A stretch of DNA of 5,004 nt from Deltaproteobacteria bacterium (GTDB taxonomy: Bacteria; Myxococcota; Myxococcia; Myxococcales; 40CM-4-68-19): the NCBI GenBank assembly GCA_018266095.1, contig JAFEBC010000035.1, forward strand, positions 1 to 5,004. Direction: 5' to 3'. The notes under the pieces were generated by a model. The model made no database searches. It saw only the letters and a program-made list of their open reading frames with translations, and was not told where the DNA came from. How positions within the stretch are numbered: position 1 is the first letter of the stretch; every line of letters begins with the position of its first letter. Both the position numbers and the translations under genes were made by a program. Positions 1 to 5,004 of this stretch are shown one piece after another.

Positions 1-847
1 CCGCGAGCACGTCGCGCAGCACCTCTTCGGTGCTCTTGGCCGTGTACGGACGGCGCCCGGCGAGGAGCTGATAGAGGATCGACCCGAGCGCGTACACGTC
101 GCTCTTCCCGGTCGCGTCCACGCCGCGCGCCTGCTCGGGGCTCATGTACGCGGGCGTGCCCAGCACCGAGCCCGTGCGAGTCAGCGCCGCGGAGGTCTCG
201 TCGCTCTCCTCGGCGAGGCCGGCGTCGCTCAGGTTGGCGCGCAGATCCTTGGCGAGGCCCCAGTCGATCACCACCGTCTCGCCGAACTCGCCCACGATGG
301 CGTTCGCGGGCTTGAGGTCCCGGTGCACCACGCCCTGATCGTGCGCGTAGGCGATCGCGTCCGCGATGGCGATGAAGCTGCCCAGCAGCAGGAGCCGCGC
401 CTGAAGCGTCTTGGCCTCGTCGATGGCCTTGTCGAGCGGCCGCCCGTGCACGCGGCGCATGACCAGATACGCCTGCCCCTCGGGCCGCACGGCGAACTCG
501 TGCACGCTGACGATGCCCGGGTGCTGCAAGCGCGCCGACAAGAGGGCCTCGCGCTCGAAGCGCAGCCGCGCGCGCGGGCTGGCCGAGCTCAGGACCTCCT
601 TGATCGCCACCTCGCGGCGCAAGACGTTGTCCATGGCCACGAACACGCGCCCCATGCCGCCGCGCGCCAGCTCGGAGACGAAGGTGTAGCGCGCCGGCAG
701 CGGCGCGGCGGGGTCGGACGCACGCGCACGCTCCTCGGGGTCCGCGGTCGTGCCGAGAGACGTGACCGCGGACCCCGGGTTCGCGGGCGACCTCGGCGAA
801 TCCTGCTCTTGCGACGGGCTGAAGCTCTCGGTCGGTGTAGGACCCAT
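1..847 (-). CDS. Ser/Thr protein kinase (Hanks type), C-terminus cut off by window edge
   Basis: Cytosolic protein kinase that should transfer ATP phosphate to Ser/Thr of partner proteins. 282 residues are visible. Residues 1-52 form a Ser/Thr/Pro-rich, probably disordered tail, and the kinase fold begins near Y54. Seen motifs: glycine-rich loop ARGGMG (61-66), VAIK with ATP-binding Lys83, alpha-C Glu100 in RFEREA, catalytic loop HRDLKPAN (175-182, Asp177), metal-binding DWG (195-197, in place of DFG), GTPAYMSPEQARG (230-242) and SDVYALG (249-255). All catalytic residues are present, so it should be active. The segment between DWG and SPE is long and acidic. The ATG at 847 was chosen because two in-frame TAG codons lie just upstream; a GTG at 853 would add only two residues. 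No good Shine-Dalgarno is seen, which fits translational coupling to the activator gene ending 12 bases upstream. Anything after the kinase N-lobe and most of the C-lobe (sensor, TPR or membrane segment) is outside the window. Confidence 0.95.
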   Translation of the reverse strand, partial: MGPTPTESFSPSQEQDSPRSPANPGSAVTSLGTTADPEERARASDPAAPLPARYTFVSELARGGMGRVFVAMDNVLRREVAIKEVLSSASPRARLRFEREALLSARLQHPGIVSVHEFAVRPEGQAYLVMRRVHGRPLDKAIDEAKTLQARLLLLGSFIAIADAIAYAHDQGVVHRDLKPANAIVGEFGETVVIDWGLAKDLRANLSDAGLAEESDETSAALTRTGSVLGTPAYMSPEQARGVDATGKSDVYALGSILYQLLAGRRPYTAKSTEEVLRDVLA

Positions 848-862
848 CCCCACAAGCTACTA
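848..862 (-). promoter_or_regulatory. Activator-kinase junction, probable translational coupling
   Basis: The activator stops at TAG (862-860), followed at once by a second in-frame TAG (859-857). The kinase ATG lies at 847-845, in the same frame, with 12 bases between the first stop and the start codon. The only purine run is GGGG touching the ATG, too close to act as a normal ribosome binding site. This supports co-transcription and reinitiation after the upstream stop; the coupling itself is inferred. Confidence 0.5.
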
Positions 863-2242
863 CGTCGGTTCGGGGTCGTCTCTGAACGCCTGCGCGTCCA
901 TGCCCAGCTTCTTCATCCAGCGGCGGATCTGCACGCGGTCCTTGCCCAGCTCGGCGGCCACGGCGGTGACGTTGCCCTGGTGCTTGAGCAGGAGCGCGCG
1001 CAGCTTCTCTTCGAGGTCCGGCGACTTGCCGAGCTGATCGCGCGGGGCCGGCGGCTCGCGCACCGAGGAGGGCAGGGCGAAGAGCTCGACCGAGCCGTCC
1101 TTGCTCAGCGCCACCGCGGCCAGGAGCGCCTTCTCCAGCTCGCGCACGTTGAGCGGCCAGGCGCTGGCGAGCAGCGCGCGCGTGGCGAGGTTCCCCAGCC
1201 GCACGCGCTGGAACTGATCCGGCAGCCGCCGCCGCAGGATGCCCGCGACCAGCAGGCCCAGATCGGTGAGCCGCTCGCGCAACGGCGGCAGGCGCAGCGT
1301 GAAGCCCTGCAGGCGCGCGAGGAGATCGGCGCGGAAGAGCTCCTTGGCCACGAGCTGTTCGAGGTCGCGGTGCGTGGCGGCCACGATGCGCACGTCCACC
1401 TTGATGGGCTTGGTCGACCCGAGCGGCAACACCTCGCCCTCCTGCAGCACGCGCAGGAGCGCCGACTGGCCCGCGGGCGGCAGGTCCGCGATCTCGTCGA
1501 GGAAGAGCGTCCCGCGATCGGCCGCGCGCACGAGGCCCGGCCGCTCCTCGACCGCGCCCGAGAACGCGCCCTTCTTGTGCCCGAACAGCTCCGCCGCGAG
1601 CAGGTCCGGCTGCAGGCTGCCGCAGTTCACGGCCACGAACGGCCCGCTCCGGCCCGAGTGCGCGTGCACGCCGGCGGCGATCAATTCCTTCCCGGTGCCG
1701 GTCTCGCCGTGGACGATCACGGGCACCGACGACCGGCTCACGTCGCGCAGCTTCTGCAGCTCCACCGCCAGCGCCGGCACGAGCGAGGTCAGCCCCAGGG
1801 CCGCCGCATCGCTCGACGCGCGCACCACCCGCGGCTCGCCCGTGCGCGCGCTGCACCGCTGCCGATAGACGAGGAAGGTGCGGCCCAGCTCGATCACGTC
1901 GCCGTCGGCGAGGAGCGCGCTCTTCACCTCGCGGCCGTTCACGAAGCTGCCGTTCTTGGACGACTTGTCCTCGAGCCGCAGGCCCTCGGCCGAGGGCACG
2001 AGCGCGCAGTGCGTGGTCGACACCTTCGCGTCCGGGAGCGAGAGCCTCAGGCTCGCGCCGTCCTCGCGCGTCTCCTGCGCCTCGCCGCGGCCGATGGCGA
2101 GCGAGGTCAGGCCGCCCAGGCGGATGCGCAGGGACGGGGCCTGCAGCTCGTCGCCCTGGAGCACGAGGAAGAGCATCGCCTCGGCGGGCGCGAAGTCCGC
2201 GGGTGCGCGGTCCAGCGAGAGGGACTGCGTGGCGTCGGACAT
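860..2242 (-). CDS. FHA-domain sigma-54-dependent transcriptional activator (bEBP) with Fis-type HTH
   Basis: 460-residue bacterial enhancer-binding protein: binds upstream DNA and uses ATP hydrolysis to open sigma-54 RNA polymerase promoters. FHA domain, about 38-128: GR at 51-52, STTH (75-78), KNGSFVNG (96-103) and LADGDVIELG (111-120), all the usual phosphothreonine-binding landmarks. AAA+ domain, about 150-375: Walker A GETGTGKE (179-186), L1 loop GAFSGA (225-230, usually GAFTGA), Walker B LFLDE (246-250), arginine fingers in FRADLLAR (303-310), LRLPPLRER (316-324) and WPLNVREL (362-369, usually WPGNVREL). C-terminal Fis-like helix-turn-helix at about 423-447 (GNVTAVAAELG then DRVQIRRW). 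There is no receiver, GAF or PAS domain, so the FHA is the likely signal input. The ATG at 2242 is preferred because it has a GAGGAG upstream; a GTG at 2305 would add 21 residues with no domain role and nearly reach the divergent start codon. It precedes the kinase in an apparent operon, suggesting the kinase controls it. No frameshift or truncation is seen. Confidence 0.96.
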   Translation of the reverse strand: MSDATQSLSLDRAPADFAPAEAMLFLVLQGDELQAPSLRIRLGGLTSLAIGRGEAQETREDGASLRLSLPDAKVSTTHCALVPSAEGLRLEDKSSKNGSFVNGREVKSALLADGDVIELGRTFLVYRQRCSARTGEPRVVRASSDAAALGLTSLVPALAVELQKLRDVSRSSVPVIVHGETGTGKELIAAGVHAHSGRSGPFVAVNCGSLQPDLLAAELFGHKKGAFSGAVEERPGLVRAADRGTLFLDEIADLPPAGQSALLRVLQEGEVLPLGSTKPIKVDVRIVAATHRDLEQLVAKELFRADLLARLQGFTLRLPPLRERLTDLGLLVAGILRRRLPDQFQRVRLGNLATRALLASAWPLNVRELEKALLAAVALSKDGSVELFALPSSVREPPAPRDQLGKSPDLEEKLRALLLKHQGNVTAVAAELGKDRVQIRRWMKKLGMDAQAFRDDPEPT

Positions 2243-2253
2243 GGCGAAGAGGG

Positions 2254-2259
2254 CTCCTC
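2254..2259 (-). promoter_or_regulatory. Shine-Dalgarno site of the FHA activator gene
   Basis: On the minus strand this reads GAGGAG, ending 11 bases before the ATG at 2242. The spacing is a little long, but it is the only strong purine motif nearby, and it decides in favour of the 2242 start over the upstream GTG at 2305. Confidence 0.6.
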
Positions 2260-2294
2260 GTTCTCGACGGTAGCACGCAGGGTCGCGCCTCGCG

Positions 2295-2300
2295 TACACT
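2295..2300 (+). promoter_or_regulatory. Candidate -10 element for the CHAT gene, implying a leaderless mRNA
   Basis: TACACT matches the sigma-70 consensus TATAAT at four of six positions, including the key T1, A2 and T6. Transcription would begin near 2307, right at the ATG at 2308. No Shine-Dalgarno precedes that ATG, which is what a leaderless transcript would show. No convincing -35 lies 16-18 bases upstream, so this is weak. Confidence 0.22.
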
Positions 2301-2307
2301 TCCACAC

Positions 2308-5004
2308 ATGCCCTCGCGCTCGCTCGTCTGCGCCTCGCTGCTGGCCATCGCCACCGCCGGGCGCGCCGACGGGCCGCTCCTCCAGCTCGAAGTCGGCAAG
2401 CCCCTCTCGCGCCCCACGCAGGGCGGCACCGCGGAGCGCTACGCCTTCACGCTCCCGCAAGGCGGCTTCGCGCGGCTGCGCGTGGACCAGGGCGAGGCCG
2501 GCGTGCGCGTGTCGCTCGACGGGCCAGACGACAAGGAGCTCGACTGGACCGACGAGACGGGCACTGGCGGCACCGAGTACATCGCCACGCTCGGCGGGCC
2601 CGCGGGCGTCTACAAGCTGGTCGTGCGCAACCTGGGGCCGCCCGAGTACCAGGGGCCGGTGGTCATCACGCTCGACGAAGCGCGCGCGGCCAGGCCCGGT
2701 GACGACGATTGGGTGAAGGCCGACCTGACCTTCCGCGAGGCCAACGTACAGCGCCGCAAGCAAGACCAGGCGTCCACGCGCAAGGCCCTCGATCTCTTCA
2801 CCACGGCCATGGCGCTCTACAACAAGTCGGGCGATTGGCGGCGCGAGGCCGAGAGCACCAACCGGCGCGGCCAGATGCACATGACGCTCAACGAGTACCA
2901 GCTCGCGCACGACGACTTCGAGGTGGCGCGCAACCTCTCGCACGTGCGCGGCGACCAGAAGTTCGAGGCGACCTGCAGCCACAACATGGCGCGCGTGGAG
3001 CTGGCGTGGGCCAATCCGCTCCTGGCCAAGGACATGTTCGAGCGCGTGCTCAAGATGCGCCGCGAGTCGGGCGACACCGACGGCGAGGCGTACACGATGT
3101 ACTACCTGGGCCAGGCCTGGGCCGCGCTGGGCGAGCCGGAGAAGGCGCTCGCGCTCTGGGAGCAAGTGCTGCCGATCCACACGCGGCACTTCGATCAGCT
3201 CGGGCGCATCATGACGTGGAACGCGATGGCCAGGCTGCAGACGGAGGCGGGCGCGTTCCAGCAGGCGCTCGCGAACTACGACCTCGCGCTCGATCACGCG
3301 CGCGACGAGCAGCGCAATCCGCAGGGCGTCGCGGCGGCCACCTCGCTGCACGGGATGGCGCGCATCCACCTGGAGCTGGGCGACCTGGAGAACGCGCGGC
3401 GGCTGTGTGATGAGGCGCTGACCATCGCGCGGCGGCTCAAGAACCAGGGCGTGCTGGCCACGAACCTCGAGCTGTCGGGCCAGCTCCAGCTCGCGGCGGG
3501 CGACGCGGCGGGCGCGGTGAGGTCCCTGGAGGAGGCGCGGACGGCGCGCATCGCGCTGCAGGACAGGCCGGGCGAGGCCAAGGTGCAGAACAGCATCGGG
3601 CGCGCGCTGAGCACGCAGGGCGACCACGCGGGCGCGCTGGCGAGGTACGAGCTGGCGATGCAGATCGCCACCGAGCTCGGCAACAAGCAGCTCGTCGCGG
3701 ACACGCTGCTGCTCGAGTCGCGCGAGCAGTTCGCGCTGCGGAAGTTCGATGAGGCCGAGAAGGCGGCGGCGGGCGCGTTGCCGCTGTATCAGGGCGGCGG
3801 CGCGCGGCTGGGCGAGGGCAACGCGCTGCACGAGCTGGCCCGGGCGCAGCACGCGCAGGGCAAGGACGAGCTGGCCCTGCAGAACGTGGCGAAGGCCATC
3901 GAGCAGTTCGAGTCGCTGCGCGGGCTCATCGACAGCCCGGAGCTGCGGGCCCTGTGGCGCGCCACCACGCAGGGCGCGTACGAGCTGTGGATCGAGCTGC
4001 TCATGCGGCGGCACGCGCAGAAGCCGGACGGCCGCTTCGACGAGCAGGCGCTCCTGGCCAACGAGCGGGCCCGGGCACGCGGCCTCTTGGAGAGCCTGGG
4101 ACACGCGCGCGCGGGCCTGCGGCAGGACGCGCCGGTCGAGCTGCTCAAGCAGCGGGCCGAGCTCTCGCGGCGGGCCAACGCGCTGGAGTTCAAGCGGGTG
4201 AGCGCGCTGACCTCGCGGCTCGTGCAGCCGCCCGATCCCGACGAGCTGCAGGCGGTGCTCAACGACGAGCGCGAGCTGGAGGCCAAGATCCTCACCGCGA
4301 GCCCGCGCTATGCGGCCGTGACGCTGCCGCCGGAGGTGACGCTGGCCTCGCTGCAGAAGGAGCTGGGCGCGGACACGGTGCTCCTGGAGCTGACGCTGGG
4401 CGAGCGCGCGTCGTTCGCGTGGCTCGTGTCCGCGGACGGGCTGACCAGCGTGACCCTGCCGGGGCGCGAGGCCATCGAGGCGCAGGCGCGGGCGCTGCAC
4501 GAGGCGCTGACGGCGCGCAACTCCACGGTGGCCGACGCGACGGTGGCCCTGCGGCGCGCGCGGCTGGACAAGGCCGACGCCGAGGCCGCCAGGCAGGCGA
4601 GGCTGCTCGCGGACACGATCCTCACGCCCTTCGCGAAGGCCTTGGGCAAGAAGCGCCTCGTGGTGGTGGCCGACGGAGCGCTGCGCCTCGTGCCGTTCGC
4701 GGCGCTGCCGGATCCGGTGGGCAAGAGGCCGCTCGCGGCGGCGCACGAGATCGTCAGCCTGCCCTCGGCGGCGGTGCTGGCCGAGCTGCGGCGCAGCGAG
4801 GAGAAGCGCGCGGTGGCGGCGCCGTCGATCGCGGTGATCGCCGATCCGGTCTACGCGGCCGACGACGAGCGGGTGAAGAAGCCGGGCCAGAAGGTGGAGC
4901 TGCTCGCGTCCAACGAGGTGGTGCGCGCGGCCCGCGACGCCGGCCTGTTGGGCTACTCGCGCCTGCGCTTCTCGCGCGAGGAGGCCGAGGCGGTGCAGAA
5001 GCTC
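2308..5004 (+). CDS. Exported TPR-repeat CHAT-domain (caspase-like) protein, C-terminus cut off by window edge
   Basis: 899 residues are visible with no stop. Residues 1-20 look like a signal peptide: short basic start, hydrophobic LVCASLLAIATA (6-17), possible cleavage after A20; there is no lipobox, so it is probably not a lipoprotein. Residues about 24-124 are beta-rich and resemble the PPC-like domain often placed before TPRs in such proteins (LEVGKPLSR, RYAFTLPQGG, GVYKLVVRNL). About ten TPR units follow (about 134-538), e.g. YLGQAWAALGEPEKALALWE (266-285) and GDHAGALARYELAM (438-451). A linker with YELWIELLMRRH (558-569) and LLANERARARGLLESL (582-597) is typical of TPR-CHAT proteins. 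The CHAT domain begins near 683: VLLELTLGERASFAWLV (691-707), LRLVPFAALPDP (792-803), VSLPSAAVLAELR (816-828). CHAT is a clan-CD, caspase/separase-like peptidase fold, but its catalytic His and Cys would be beyond the edge, so activity is unknown. The ATG at 2308 was chosen because the signal peptide follows directly and no in-frame start is seen upstream in the gap. The substrate is unknown; the TPRs suggest protein-protein binding in the periplasm or outside the cell. Confidence 0.93.
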   Translation, partial: MPSRSLVCASLLAIATAGRADGPLLQLEVGKPLSRPTQGGTAERYAFTLPQGGFARLRVDQGEAGVRVSLDGPDDKELDWTDETGTGGTEYIATLGGPAGVYKLVVRNLGPPEYQGPVVITLDEARAARPGDDDWVKADLTFREANVQRRKQDQASTRKALDLFTTAMALYNKSGDWRREAESTNRRGQMHMTLNEYQLAHDDFEVARNLSHVRGDQKFEATCSHNMARVELAWANPLLAKDMFERVLKMRRESGDTDGEAYTMYYLGQAWAALGEPEKALALWEQVLPIHTRHFDQLGRIMTWNAMARLQTEAGAFQQALANYDLALDHARDEQRNPQGVAAATSLHGMARIHLELGDLENARRLCDEALTIARRLKNQGVLATNLELSGQLQLAAGDAAGAVRSLEEARTARIALQDRPGEAKVQNSIGRALSTQGDHAGALARYELAMQIATELGNKQLVADTLLLESREQFALRKFDEAEKAAAGALPLYQGGGARLGEGNALHELARAQHAQGKDELALQNVAKAIEQFESLRGLIDSPELRALWRATTQGAYELWIELLMRRHAQKPDGRFDEQALLANERARARGLLESLGHARAGLRQDAPVELLKQRAELSRRANALEFKRVSALTSRLVQPPDPDELQAVLNDERELEAKILTASPRYAAVTLPPEVTLASLQKELGADTVLLELTLGERASFAWLVSADGLTSVTLPGREAIEAQARALHEALTARNSTVADATVALRRARLDKADAEAARQARLLADTILTPFAKALGKKRLVVVADGALRLVPFAALPDPVGKRPLAAAHEIVSLPSAAVLAELRRSEEKRAVAAPSIAVIADPVYAADDERVKKPGQKVELLASNEVVRAARDAGLLGYSRLRFSREEAEAVQKL

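Larger units (their letters stand above)
2243..2307. promoter_or_regulatory. Divergent intergenic region between activator and CHAT genes
   Basis: Only 65 bases separate the two divergent start codons, so both promoters must lie here or reach into the coding sequences. Transcription of the two units may therefore be linked. I found no strong -35/-10 pair on either strand. On the minus strand TGCTACCGT (revcomp of 2267-2275) resembles an extended -10 but has no matching -35. No long inverted repeat typical of an operator is visible. Confidence 0.55.

Noticed and set aside
257..265. DWG in place of DFG in the kinase, considered as a sign of a pseudokinase.
   Set aside because: The metal-binding Asp195 is kept, as are Lys83, Glu100, Asp177 and Asn182. 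Trp at this position is familiar in bacterial Hanks kinases of this type.
2249..2259. Small inverted repeat (GAGG, 3-base loop, CCTC) overlapping the activator's Shine-Dalgarno.
   Set aside because: Only four base pairs; too short to argue for translational control in GC-rich DNA.
2243..2305. A 21-residue N-terminal extension of the activator from a GTG at 2305.
   Set aside because: It has no ribosome binding site, would use up almost the entire divergent gap, and adds Arg/Cys/Tyr-rich sequence unlike an FHA leader. The ATG at 2242 has GAGGAG upstream.
2308..2334. Cys8 in the CHAT protein's leader as a lipoprotein attachment site.
   Set aside because: The preceding residues (S-L-V) do not fit a lipobox, and the Cys lies too early, inside the hydrophobic core.
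323..2716. A 797-codon open frame on the plus strand running antisense to the kinase and activator genes and into the CHAT gene.
   Set aside because: Its product is Arg/His/Ala/Gln-rich with no domain, and it covers two well-conserved minus-strand genes. Long antisense frames are expected when third codon positions are nearly all G or C.
2107..4746. An 879-codon open frame on the minus strand across the CHAT gene.
   Set aside because: Arg/Leu-rich composition without recognisable motifs, opposite a gene with clear signal peptide, TPR and CHAT signatures. It is a codon-bias shadow.
2308..5004. The CHAT-TPR gene as part of an antiphage or type III-E CRISPR-like system.
   Set aside because: No CRISPR array, Cas gene, gasdermin-like gene or other defence partner is in the window, and the signal peptide argues against a cytoplasmic defence protease.

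Overview
The window is very GC-rich, with third codon positions almost all G or C, and carries three intact-looking genes with almost no spacer. Two things point to a delta-proteobacterial or Myxococcota-type genome. One is the gene content: a bacterial Hanks-type Ser/Thr kinase, an FHA-domain sigma-54 activator and an exported TPR-CHAT protein. The other is the sequence style, for example a DWG kinase motif and a Fis-like helix-turn-helix with a DRVQIRRW recognition helix. No rRNA or marker gene is present, so this placement is an inference.

Layout. On the minus strand, reading leftward from about 2242, a sigma-54-dependent activator with an N-terminal FHA domain (2242 to 860) is followed after 12 bases by a Ser/Thr protein kinase that starts at 847 and runs off the left edge. 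The two look like one transcript. On the plus strand a divergent gene starts at 2308 and runs off the right edge. Its 899 visible residues comprise a signal peptide, a beta-rich PPC-like domain, about ten TPR units, a conserved linker, and the first part of a CHAT (caspase-like) domain. The 65-base gap between the divergent genes (2243-2307) must hold both promoters, unless these lie inside the coding regions. I saw no RNA genes, insertion sequences, CRISPR arrays or terminators. Both transcription units end outside the window.

How the genes may work together (inference). FHA domains bind phosphothreonine peptides, so a kinase co-transcribed with an FHA-controlled sigma-54 activator suggests a short phosphorylation-to-transcription path. 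The divergent exported CHAT protein is an obvious candidate target, but the sequence gives only a weak sigma-54-like match in the shared promoter region. The CHAT catalytic His and Cys would lie to the right of the window, so protease activity cannot be judged here.
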